Assembly: GCA_949825065.1 (NCBI GenBank)
Contig: OX463844.1
Coordinates: 24,151,763 to 24,215,762 of the forward strand
Direction of reading: 5' to 3'
DNA from: Odontocerum albicorne
Taxonomy: Eukaryota; Arthropoda; Insecta; Trichoptera; Odontoceridae
DNA length: 64,000 nt
The notes beneath the pieces are model-generated. The model made no database searches and was not told the DNA's origin. It saw only the letters and a program-made list of their open reading frames with translations. The position numbers and the translations under genes were made by a program. The number at the start of each line of letters is the position of its first letter. The first letter of the stretch is position 1. Below, one piece after another: positions 47,421-57,770 of the stretch.

Positions 47421-47604
47421 TTCGCTTAGTTACGTGTGAATTTGTAGAAATTTAAGACCTAATTCTTATTTTTACGTATTTCTTTAAAAATTGGATCATT
47501 TTTAAAATATGTAATAAGGAGAATATATCGAGGAACTTAACTACTTGGGATATTTTTTAAATTGTTATTTTTTACATAATTAAATACTGTTGAATACCAT
47601 ACAT

Positions 47605-47680
47605 AATAGAACTCGAACTCCTCGAGTGGAAAACATTCGTCTTATCAATTAAGCAACGGAAGTCATCAATTCTTCGAATC
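47605..47680 (-). mobile_element. SINE head fragment, minus strand
   Basis: The minus strand reads GATGACTTCCGTTGCTTAAT, then TGATAAGACG, and a B-box-like GGAGTTCGAGTTC, matching the SINE head family at 13598 and 31318. Confidence 0.5.
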
Positions 47681-48932
47681 CCAACCATCTTTAAGAATTC
47701 TACATGTACTCTATATATGTATATATATATGTATCCATACTTACATGTAATGCTTAACTTCTGTAGCTTACAATCATTAAGGTTTTAATCTGTCAGAAGT
47801 TTTTGAATAGCAATAATCTTAAATATAATTAAAAATAATACAAAATTACTATCAATTTAACCTCATTGGTTTTAGATCAATCACATTTTTAATCTAACCA
47901 AAGTTTATGAGTACTTATAATACTATCTGAACCGTACTTAAGGGTTACACATGTAAGCGATGAACACCTATGCTTAACCACTCTAATTGGTTAAATATCT
48001 ATAGCGGACTTGTGAAGAGGCGGGGTGCGGGGGAAAGCCGTAAGCAGAGTCCTGGCCGCGACCCGACGGTTCTGTCCTCCCATCTGTTAATGTACAAATC
48101 CTCACCATCGGCCCTTAAGTTTGTTTAATCCGAGGAATTCTGGTATTGAAACTTAAGGCCGCAAGACTCAGTGTGTTCCGTGACCTGTTTTCTTACGAGG
48201 CAGGGGTAGGAAATTAAATTCGAATCGTCATTTCAGTGCTTATTTTTCTCTGTGTGATATGAGTTTGAGTTGTGCTTTTAATGACATAATTTTTTAAACA
48301 AAGATTGTTGTGTGCGCATGGCTTATTTTTTTCAAGTTAATACACGTGTTTTATTCATTTACTTGACAATTAACGCTTGCCTTTGACGGTTTTCGAGTTT
48401 TTTTATAAGGATTCTGAACTGTTACAAAACTGTTTGTATAATATATAAAATATTTACGGAGTCAACTATTTACTTCTCCTTGAAACACATTTTATATCCA
48501 TTTTCCATATAAAAGCCGCATTTAACAGAACAATATCAGTCAGGATGAGGATACAATTTTTATAATCTAATTATTACAGCGCGCGCCTTATTTAATATAC
48601 AAACATTAAAATGTGACATCTGTTATTATAAATTCGAATTACGAATATCGAAATTATTATGGACTATACTATACGTCTGCTTTTAGATTTTACAATTTTC
48701 CACATCGGATGAATTTCAGACCATTCCGGATACATCTTGGTAATTATTATTATAATTTTACAAAAATCGTTTTAAATAGTCACAAAAATCAAGAATTGTA
48801 TGTTTCTTTAATCTCCACAACATTATAAAATTGTATATTGTCACTATTGTATGGTATCCTTATTTTTTTTCTTTCTTTGATGATATTTCACTTCTATTTT
48901 TTCTATTTATATATATTTTGAGAATTTTGTAC
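47681..48932. other. Non-coding stretch with a GC-rich patch at 48005-48215
   Basis: 48005-48215 (AGGCGGGGTGCGGGGGAAAG near its start) is clearly GC-richer and non-repetitive; role unknown. The 71-codon frame at 48613-48828 is AT-driven and not recognised. Confidence 0.4.
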
Positions 48933-49155
48933 TATAGTTCGAAAATTCTAGGATGAGTCCTATGACAGCTCACAAATTTGCCCCAATACAAACGACCTTG
49001 TAACGATGTTCAGTAATTTTAATTATTTTATCAACTTTAATATAAGCCTCAATTCTAATAAATAGCAAGTTATTTAGGTAAATACATTACATGAGGTTGT
49101 ATTGGGGCAAATTTGTGAGCTGTCACAGGACTCATCCTTGAATTTCCGAACTATA
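48933..49155. mobile_element. MITE with 59-bp terminal inverted repeats
   Basis: Left arm 48933-48991 and right arm 49097-49155 are reverse complements over 59 bp with three mismatches, flanking an AT-rich centre of about 105 bp. Ends read TATAGTTCG...CGAACTATA, consistent with a TA target duplication and a Tc1/mariner-type non-autonomous element. There is no coding capacity. Confidence 0.85.
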
Positions 49156-49369
49156 ATCAGTAATAATTTGAATATTTTTTTGAGATTATAACTTCCTTTA
49201 TTGGACTACTTTCTTAGATTACTTTTGTCTTGTTTATTAAAAGATATTGATTGCTACCTGAAAATAAGTCCGTCTGATTTAAACAAGTGTTAAATACTCG
49301 TACATAAATAAATTGTATCGATAAACTTAGATAAAAATATATTTTTAGCGCATCTGTTTTTGAGCAAAC

Positions 49370-49946
49370 TTCGAGATGATACAGTTCTCAGGTATTGAAT
49401 AATCTTCTAGTTATATAACTTCTCACAGTCGTCTTCGAGATGATACAGTTCTCAGGTATTGAATAATCTTCTAGTTATATAACTTCTCACAGTCGTCTTC
49501 GAGATGATAAAGTTCTCAGGTATTGAATAATATTCTAGTTATATAACTTCTCACAGTCGTCTTCGAGATGATACAGTTCTCAGGTATTGAATAATATTCT
49601 AGTTATATAACTTCTCACAGTCGTCTTCGAGATGATACAGTTCTCAGGTATTGAATAATCTTCTAGTTATATAACTTCTCACAGTCGTCTTCGAGATGAT
49701 ACAGTTCTCAGGTATTGAATAATCTTCTAGTTATATAACTTCTCACAGTCGTCTTCGAGATGATAAAGTTCTCAGGTATTGAATATTCTTCTAGTTATAT
49801 AACTTCTCACAGTCGTCTTCGAGATGATACAGTTCTCAGGTATTGAATAATCTTCTAGTTATATAACTTCTCACAGTCGTCTTCGAGGTGATACAGTTCT
49901 CAGGTATTGAATAATCTTCTAGTTATATAACTTCTCACAGTCGTCT
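49370..49946. repeat. Minisatellite, 64-bp unit x 9
   Basis: CGAGATGATACAGTTCTCAG (or a near variant) recurs every 64 bases at 49372, 49436, 49500, 49564, 49628, 49692, 49756, 49820 and 49884. Units are almost identical, with a few point variants (GATAAAG, AATATTC, CGAGGTG). Same period as the 32175 array but unrelated sequence. Confidence 0.95.
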
Positions 49947-51140
49947 TTTTTCATTTTTTTTGTATCAATATTAAATTTGAAGAAGAATAAAACTGTTCCG
50001 CTATTTGTGTTTTATTTAAGGCGGCGTTTGTTGTTAAACAAAAAAAAATCAATTTATCTTATACTGACAGCTTGAGACAATCCTACAATCGCCTGTATTT
50101 TTTTTGTGGTCTATCGTTTATTTTTTTAACAAAGCTTGCTTATGAATAAACGGTGTCAAATATATTATTTTGACGGAATAAAGCATGATGTATATCGGAT
50201 ATAACATATTACACTTATAAATAAATTTCTTCTTGTTTGATGAAAATAATTTTGATATGTTTAAAGTAATTTATTTGATTTATTTTTAATGAGGTTGTGT
50301 ATATAACTTGTATTTTCCGCCTTTTAACTTTGAAATTATCTTTAAATATTATGTTTTTTACATGGATACTTTAATTTGTAAAAAACTAAAATAAACTCCA
50401 ACAATCTCCCAGTTAAGGGACGTCATGTACCCGGCCGTGTGTAATCCCCAAGGACTCGCCTGGCTAATTTTGTCACTCTCATAATATAAAAAAAACTTTG
50501 GGGAAATTTATTTTTACTATCTCGTTTGCGAAAATAAACTGCGTGTCTCTCAACCCTGACTCTCTGCGGCAATGTCCGACCGAGCGGTGAAGTTTGTGTG
50601 GAAGTACGTGGAATAAATCATATCTTGCCCCATCCCTGGACATTCAGCTCCTCTTTACTGATGCCTTGTGCCACCCTCTACTGGCTTGTGCCAGAACAAC
50701 CTTTGCAAGCTATAACATTTATTCATTACTGTATGCTCTTTGATTCCTGATGGCTGCACCGATATCGTTAACATCACTAGATAAAATGGATGCAATAAAA
50801 TGAGCTAGATCACAATTATGGCTATAAACGCAGTTTAGAGAGCACACTCTTCTCAAGGGCACTCGAACCCATAATTATTGAAATATTAAAAATATTACAA
50901 AAAATAAAATAAGTTTAACATAAGGATATGAAGATGGTGGCTACGATCATTAAATTGGGTACTTCTTCGCCTCTCCATATGTTTGGTAATACATATTTAC
51001 AAAAAAATATCAGTTGAAAACTTGCTCAAAGCCGTTTTGTCCATAACTTTTGTGGGAATCAATATCACTCAGTTCAGTTCTTCTTTAAAATATTATATTT
51101 TAAAGCTTTAGGTTTAAAATGGCGTAACCACCACCTTGCC
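49947..51140. other. Non-coding stretch with a GC-richer patch at 50395-50705
   Basis: 50395-50705 is GC-richer and non-repetitive. A minus-strand GGGTTCGAGTGCCC at about 50862-50875 resembles a Pol III B-box without a convincing A-box. Otherwise nothing. Confidence 0.4.
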
Positions 51141-51190
51141 AATTATCAAGAAAGACACAAACGGTCGAAATGTCGGTGTTTTAATTCATT
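51141..51190 (+). repeat. Possible retroelement terminus with degenerate hammerhead-like core
   Basis: TCAAGAAAGACACAAACGGT, then CGAAATGTCGG, has the layout CAAGA - stem - GAAA seen near 34150, but without an intact CUGANGA. Confidence 0.25.
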
Positions 51191-51299
51191 TGTTTTGGTT
51201 TGATCCCTGGGATGGACTTTTTACTCTTGGATAGAACAGCATTTTATTATTTTGGAGAGTTAAATTCCTTTTGTTCAATATCGGTTATTGTCTCCATTA

Positions 51300-51505
51300 T
51301 CTATGAATTGGAGATAACCGAAACACTTTCGACAACATACAAGGAAATAATTCTAACATACTAGCACGCTGCCAATAAGAATAACGAATATCTGGAGAAG
51401 CTGGTGACCACGAAGACAGTTGAGGGAAAGCGATCAATAGGAAGGTGACGTATTCGTATAAGATGGACGGAACAAATAAAGTATATATTTTCATCGTTGT
51501 CTTTA
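51300..51505 (+). pseudogene. Endonuclease/reverse-transcriptase C-terminal relic
   Basis: A plus frame reads NKNNEYLEKLVTTKTVEGKR followed by SIGR, a stop, and RIRIRWTEQIK (about 51377-51480). This matches the LE.LVV.GK.EGKR.RGR.P.RW.DQI tail of the family at 45590. Short, with an internal stop. Confidence 0.6.
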
Positions 51506-52094
51506 CAACAAACATATGAAGGTAAACATATACTATATGACTATAAGCTTACAATTTTTTGTAAGTTAAAATTCGTGCAACGGAGATCGTATTTCGAATA
51601 GCAAAAATAAAACACGTAAGTCATATTTAAAAATTATAATCTATAATGTTATTCAATTCCTTGCGTCTTGGTCTGTATTTGAATATTTGTATTCAAATCA
51701 AATTATGAATTTAGCTATGCAGTACCTCTGATAGCCCAAGCGTACTAATCCAAAAGCCACTAGTTTAAAACATAGATCATGCTTTTCATCATCCTCTAGA
51801 ACAGGGTTTCCCAAATTTACTCTTATAGTCATATCACATATTTTACTGGCGTACCCCATTTTTGACAAATATAATTAAGGATATTCAGTAAATGCTACAC
51901 AATATGACGTGTAATCTAAATCTTAACAATTTTTTTTGTTAAAATAAATGTTTATGAAAAAAACATATTTTACAGAAAAAAAATATATATATGTATATAA
52001 TATTATCATATAATCTGTTCATTACAAATACGAGTATATACAATTATTAAAACTGTTTAATGGCTGACATTGAACTTCTCGTGATCATATATTA
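51506..52094. other. AT-rich non-coding stretch
   Basis: Nothing recognised. Confidence 0.45.
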
Positions 52095-52580
52095 GTGCAG
52101 CGACATCCGATTCGATGTTTTCAGCGTCTTTCCAATCATGGATTAGCGCTACGCTCAAACAGAGATTGTTTATTGGCCTTTCCAGTTCACCGCTCCTCTT
52201 TCTTTACGTCGTCCTTTACTGTCCATGAAGTGAGACTCTGGAATCAGTTACAAACCAATATAAGACTCACTCCGTCCTTGGCATGCTTTTATTCCTGATT
52301 TTTCTTTATCTTTCCTCTCCACCTTCCCTTCCTTTCCTTTTGATTGATGATATCTCACTTTATATGAAAAATAATGTTCGGGTGATTTTCCGTCTTTGTG
52401 GGGTTCGTGGGCATGTACTCACGTATATGTTTATTGATTTCGTGGGGATGGATAGTCATTTGAATGATATATGCGACCACGTAACTTGCTTCATTTACTT
52501 TTATCTGATTGGTTGGAAGAGATTGCCGCATGGCAATACGCCCGCCAGATTGCATTTGCAATAAAAGTGTTAAATAAATG
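52095..52580 (+). pseudogene. LINE (jockey/CR1-like) C-terminus and 3' UTR, 5'-truncated copy
   Basis: A frame open at 52095-52298 reads RLSNHGLALRSNRDCLLAFP, then VHRSSFFTSSFTVHEVRLWN and QLQTNIR...SLACF: the end of a non-LTR reverse transcriptase ORF. The 3' UTR includes TTGGAAGAGATTGCCGCATG, then GCAATACGCCCGCCAG, and ends in a GTTAAATAAATG tail (about 52568-52580). It is the best-preserved of the related copies at 40468, 42775 and 57073 (minus). No endonuclease or RT core is present, so it cannot move itself. Confidence 0.75.
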
Positions 52581-53884
52581 TTTGTTAAGGCAAGGATGAG
52601 ACTCCACGTCAATATTTTTTTTGTTTTGATGTTCACAAGCGCACAAAATCCTGTTTCATACAAATATTAAATGGGAAAAGACAAAATTTACTTAAGAGCT
52701 TTATCCAATAGAGCTGAATATTCAGAAAGAATGCCTAACCAAAATGTAGGGAGCTAATTTTGTTCCAAGTTTGTTTAAAAAACATCTATAATCAGCTCCA
52801 AGAGCTATCCTTCAGCATTTGAGGTCACTACAACCAGGACTTCACTTACCACGGTTTGCAAAACACTGTTTTAGAACATGCAAATCAATAGAATTAGTAT
52901 TTCTATTGATTTTCATCAAACATCTTGATCAACGTTAAAATTTGTTTGTAAAATTAATTTAAAAAAAAACCTTCAGATGTTTTTTAGTTTAAACTTCTCA
53001 ATCTTTTTCAAAATAGAATATTTTTTTTATAAAAACCAACTCATATATTAACAAACGCCCTTCTAGATTTTTTGCAAATTTAGCATTGGATCATAATCGA
53101 AGAGTTTATTGATTTTTTTAGGAACTGCATAAATAAACGATAAAAATATTTTGATATAGTTTTCCATTTGATCATGTAAATTTTTGGTCGATTTGCACTA
53201 ATATGTACTAAATTGGTAACGATTCATTGTTTTTGCCTCTTTATTCGTGAAATTCTGTATTATTCCAAATAAACTAAACATTTAATTTTTATTCCATTTA
53301 CTACTAAATTTATTCGAAAGATTTGATAATGTTTAACGTCCTAGCCCAAAAGTTTTCACCAAGCGAACTTAGTTTGGTTGTAAGGTTTATATATTTTTTT
53401 GTTTTCTACTTTCTTCAAAATTGTCATAAATCACTGTTGCAAATTTTGTCAATTCAGAGTTTAAAATATGAACAATCTTGTTTGTTCGAATTTTTGGTAT
53501 CGATATTTTTGTCGTATTTGGTAGATTAGCAGAGAAACTATACACTTCGAGAGCATTGGACTGTAATTTGAATTATCAATCCTGTCAAGAAGTACTACGC
53601 TAACACCTTACATAATTGTGCTTCCAACCCTCCTCAATATCAGCGCTTCGTCGGTCCTAAATTTACTCTCAGGTGCTTCCGTTACGGTCGCGGCAACTTC
53701 AAGTTATAAGAGAGTGTTTACTTTTGAATTTGCCTTTAACAGTTTATTTAAGGACCCCAAGTTTGTGATAGGAAGTGTTAAATTAATATTGCGTCTGAAA
53801 AATATGATTTATCATGAATTGACGTGTGTTTTTATTTCTTACACGCGTTTTTTCCCCGTAGAAAACAATATTTGCTATACGTAC
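52581..53884. other. AT-rich non-coding stretch
   Basis: The 107-codon frame at 53618-53941 runs into the next LINE fragment out of frame and is not recognised. Nothing else seen. Confidence 0.4.
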
Positions 53885-54168
53885 GATAAATGCTGCAGAA
53901 ATACGTGCACTGCGATGCATATATGGGGTGACAACATTTGATAGAATAAATGTATTAGGTTAGATGAAGAAGAGTATTCTAAGATAATTAGGACATGTTA
54001 AACAAATGAATGAAGAAATACTTACAAAACAAATATACAATATAAATATGGGCTGAAGAAGTGGTAGAAGAAGACCAAGGAAAGTATGTTTGGATCAAGT
54101 GAATGACATTTTAAAGAAAGGAAATATAAAAATCAGAGAAATCTTAAGTCTACTCGTATGAGAAGGTA
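53885..54168 (+). pseudogene. Non-LTR retrotransposon C-terminal relic, split by a mariner-like insertion
   Basis: Reads INAAEIRALRCIYGVTTFDRI less one residue, then, with stops and a frame change, LGHVKQMNEEILTKQIY, then GRRRPRKVCLDQVNDILKKG. This is the tail family of 8266, 59340 and 62640. The sequence continues on the far side of the inserted element (from 55474: TATATGGGTATGGAGGC), matching TGTGTGGATATGGAAGAGGC of the 8266 copy read on its coding strand. It was dead before or after the insertion; it has several stops. Confidence 0.75.
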
Positions 54169-54197
54169 CAGAGAGGTCCAAAAAGGAGTGCACTTTT
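54169..54197 (+). repeat. Terminal inverted repeat of the mariner-like element (3' side of gene)
   Basis: 29 bp, 24/29 identical to the complement of 55445-55473, adjoining TA. Confidence 0.88.
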
Positions 54198-54274
54198 GAA
54201 AGTTCGAAATAAAAAAAAGCTTTACATCTGGAATATATTTATTAATTATAACTTAAAACTAATGAAATGCAATT

Positions 54275-55359
54275 TTACTTCTTAAAAATTACGTTATCCA
54301 AATGATGTCCTTGACGGTTACGGCACTCTTCCAATCTGGCATGAAAGTTTTGGAAAACTTTCGTAAGGGTTTCCGTGGAAATGGACTCCATTTCTTCTCG
54401 AATATTCAGCTTCAACTGCAGCAAAGATGTTGGATTATTGAAGTAAACCTTATTTTTAAGGTAACCCCATAAAATAAAATCGGCTGGCTTCAGATCTGGG
54501 CTTCTTGGGGGCCAGGTAATGTTACTCCTCCTTGAAATCAACTTTTGTGGAAACATGTCTTTCACTACACCAATGCTCTCGTTTGAAGTGGTGTGATACG
54601 TGGCTCCATCCTGCTGGAACCACGTGTTCCTGTTGTAGCCTCGCGATTCTTGCAGTTTTGGAACCAGGTAGGTCCTCAGCATAGCCGTATATCGTTCTGA
54701 ATTAACGGTAACTGTCCGGCCACGATTATCTTCAAAGAAAAACGGCCCGATGATACTCCATTTGGCAATTGCCGCCCATACAGTAGCTTTCGGTGAGTGG
54801 AGGGGTCTCTGATGTTTCAACCTGGGACTCTGCCGACCAATACCGACAATTTTGTTTATTGACAAATCCGTTCAGGTGAAAATGGGCTTCATCCAAGAAA
54901 AGGATGTTATTGAAGTGAGTGAAGGTGTCGAGCATTTCATTAGCGAAATTCAACCTCGATTCAAAGTCTGCTGGTTTCACTTCTTGGACTAGTGGAACTT
55001 TATAGGGATGCTATTTCATTTCAAGCCGCAAAATTCGCTGTAACGTCGATTTAGACACACCTAAAGCCGATGAACGTTTGCGCGTCGACATTCTTGGATT
55101 CGTGCGTAAAGATTCTAGAACTCGCTCAATGATTTCGTCGGTGCGTGAGACTCTTGGGCGACCTCGTGGCCGAATTTTTTGCGTCGATCCTGTTCTTTCG
55201 AATCTCTCGAACCACTGCTTGATCAAATTAGTGCTAGGACACTCACTGATGCGCCGTAACTCGAATTTAACCCGAAAAAGTCGTCGAACAATTACATCGA
55301 TTGTTCTCGAAAAACGCGCGAACACAGAACGCCCGCTGTTCTCCCGTGTAATGAGTCAT
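54275..55359 (-). pseudogene. Mariner-like transposase, broken by a stop and frameshifts
   Basis: A cut-and-paste transposase in the IS630-Tc1-mariner superfamily. The likely start is the ATG at 55357-55359 (MTHYTGEQRAFCVRAFFEN), followed by a frameshift near 55290 into FRVKFELRRISECPS, LIKQWFERFERTGS and the basic PRGRPRVSRTDEII linker. An in-frame TAG lies at 55011-55013. Reading continues as ADFESRLNFANEM with the first catalytic Asp in LFLDEAHFHLNG, then a frameshift near 54835. The rest is SPRLKHQRPLHSPKATVW, GPFFFEDNRGRTV, the second Asp in WFQQDGATYHT and the third in SPDLKPADFILWGYLK, ending at TTA (54275). By my count 42 residues separate the last two Asp, one more than DD41D relatives. 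All three catalytic Asp codons survive, but the gene has at least three breaks. Confidence 0.9.
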
Positions 55360-55444
55360 GGTGACTAAAATTACATAAGTCAAGCGATGTACTGACACCG
55401 CCCCGCGCCCCTCCCCTTTTCCGTTAAGAAATTATTGAGGAATT

Positions 55445-55473
55445 AAAAGTGCATTTCTTTTTAGACCACCCTG
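55445..55473 (-). repeat. Terminal inverted repeat of the mariner-like element (5' side of gene)
   Basis: The minus strand starts CAGGGTGGTCTAAAAAG; paired with 54169-54197; TA follows. Confidence 0.88.
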
Positions 55474-57072
55474 TATATGGGTATGGAGGCAAAAAATTTG
55501 ATTGGTTTTGGAAAGTCTGGCACTCTATCCGTTTTGTCTATTCCGACAAGGACACGGAGTGATGGTATCTATGTTTGATAATATTTGTCATTCCCAAGAC
55601 CAAATACCTAAGATGAAATACAGTTAAATTAAGTTTTTACAATTCTGTATCGTTATAAAAAAATAATGCATCTAACAATTTTCTAGTTCTTACAGCAGCA
55701 CAGAATATTTTTCAACATTTTCAATCCAAATACAGCATATTATTTTATATGTACGCAACGCTGTGTGAGCAAATTCTACAAAGACATGCGATTTTTCCTT
55801 ACCATAAATTATAGTCGCTAAACCACACACAGAGAGCTGACAGCCAAGAACAATGTAAAAACAAAATATTTGTTAAGGGAAAAATGTTTTGATTTTATCA
55901 GCAAGGCAAAGAGACACAGGGCATGTGCGGCACAATAATCAAAATGTATTATAACTGAAGAGAAATGTTGGCTTTGTATTGACCCATTTACAACTAACAG
56001 TCTTAACGAAATTTAATTTCAAATTGATTTTTCCCTACACTACAAGATACGAGTACAATCTGGAGGACGAATATTTGACAAAAACTGTCTTTCTATTTTT
56101 TGTGAGCTCTTGGCTTTATATTTGTTGAATCGTGGCGCAGGTACAGTTACTGTGATTTCATTAACAATTTGACAGATTCTGTTTGTTGTAAATATGCCAA
56201 GTGTTTCAATGAAATTATATTCGCAGAGTTGTTGAATTTCACATGTAGCTGCAGCTTGAACTTGGATTGTTATTTATGAATTACGCGGGTATTAAGTCAG
56301 CTGTCTCAGCACAGGCAATGAACGTTTGTTTGTCTTGTGTAAAATATGTATAATAAAAAAATACGACGTCAATGGTATACGAGTGTTTAATTAACTCGAC
56401 AGAATAGCCGTTTTAAATGCAACCAAATACCTGCTAATGGGGAGTATTTATCTAAATGCCAGTTATCCATCAGTTGAAATGTATTTTTTCCTTACGGTAT
56501 AGAAAGCGTGTAAAGTGACATCTCATTTCGTGATAACGTAGACAAAACCATACAAATTATTTTTTTCTTTCTTATTAAAAGAAAACATGTTGATTACGTC
56601 TTGTACGAGTATGCGTAAAAATATCAGCCTAGGGTGCTTATTTTCAGATTTAAACGAATCGAGATCCTTTGGGAGAACCACGTTTAAAGGGTTTGTGTTG
56701 TCGGGGACTGTAGTCTAACGGTTAGCATTTACACTTAGCATTTTTTTCTGAAGAATTCACTTTCAGAGTGATGTTATCCTTTAACCGTTTTACATTTGAA
56801 TTTATGTTATTACATGGCTTATATGCTGTTTATCATAAATTCTGATAGCACTATATAAAACAGCCTAAGATCTTGGAACGCTGATCTCCGTGTCATCGGA
56901 CCTTAGTGTTTGATTTATCAGAACTATTTTATTGCAGAAGTGTAACAGCTTTTACACAATACACACACAGGTGTCTTCCATTCACAAGATGGCTGACAAT
57001 CATACTGAATCACAAGATATAGTCTAACATCTCATCGTTTGTAATGAACTGTCTTATCAAAATCTGATATTT
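55474..57072. other. Non-coding stretch; first bases are the displaced LINE tail
   Basis: 55474-55520 continues the LINE fragment at 53885. 56705-56745 has a tRNA-like TGTAGTCTAACGGTTAGCAT with no matching T-arm. 56965-57000 is a dispersed repeat shared with 29067-29100 (minus). Otherwise nothing recognised. Confidence 0.4.
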
Positions 57073-57770
57073 ATATTTATTTATTTAAGACACAATCTGA
57101 TGGGTTTACTGCCAGGTTGTAATCTCTTCAACCAACCACATAAAAGTAAATAAAGGAAGTTATATGGTCGCAAAAAATATTTAAATAATTATTCACGTGT
57201 ACAAAACTCATGAACAATATACTTAGTAAAAATAAATGTGAGATATCATCAATTAAAGGTAAAATGAAGGAATGGTGGAGAGGAAAGAAAAACCAGGAAC
57301 GAAACATTATATTACTGATTTGAAATTAAGATGTTTTCAAAACATGCCAATGACGGAGCGAGTTTCATATTAGTTTGTAACTGGTTCCAGAGGTTCAATG
57401 CAAGGACAGAAAAAGATGACGTAAAAAAAGAAGGACGGTGAATTGGGAAATCAATAAACCATCTCTGTTTGAGCGTAGCGCAAGTCTATCGGCAAGATAA
57501 GATTAAGGATATTATACAATTATGTGAATTTTTCGTTTATTTCTCACGTTTATCTAGTTCAGCTCCTTCTAGTTTGAAGTGATGTGATCGTGCTATATCA
57601 GATTAAAAATACATCTCAGACAAACATTTTGAAACCGCTGTAATTTGTCCAGCTGTTCCACCATAATATCCAAATAACAAACGTCCGTATTATCCAAAAT
57701 CGAAAAGACCAGATATTGCATGAGTAAAACTTTGGTTTTAGAAGGCAAAAATCTTTGCAACAATTAAAGG
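57073..57770 (-). pseudogene. LINE (jockey/CR1-like) C-terminal relic and 3' UTR, minus strand
   Basis: On the minus strand from about 57770: PSKTKVLLMQYLVFSILDNT followed by DVCYLDIMVEQLDKLQRFQN and VCLRCIFNLI (usual form LDYADVCY.DL...QLDKL.RLQN.C.RFIFGL). Then, after a gap, RLALRSNRDGLLIFPVHRPS, FFTSSFTV, LNLWNQLQTN and SLACF (about 57490-57330), then the 3' UTR with GGTTGAAGAGATTACAACC and a TTAAATAAATAAAT tail at about 57073. This is the same family as 52095, but it keeps more of the RT thumb region. Stops and frameshifts present. Confidence 0.75.

Larger units (their letters stand above)
54169..55473 (-). mobile_element. Mariner-like DNA transposon (near DD41D type), full length but decayed
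   Basis: 1305 bp between TA dinucleotides (54167-54168 and 55474-55475). Terminal repeats are 29 bp: 54169-54197 (starts CAGAGAGGTCC) and the complement of 55445-55473 (CAGGGTGGTCT), with 24 of 29 matching. It contains a complete-length but broken transposase on the minus strand. Inserted into a non-LTR tail. Confidence 0.92.

Noticed and set aside
55078..55368. 96-residue plus-strand ORF in the mariner-like element
   Set aside because: Antisense of the N-terminal transposase region; no independent family.
56705..56775. tRNA gene at TGTAGTCTAACGGTTAGCAT
   Set aside because: No matching anticodon stem, T-arm or acceptor stem could be closed.
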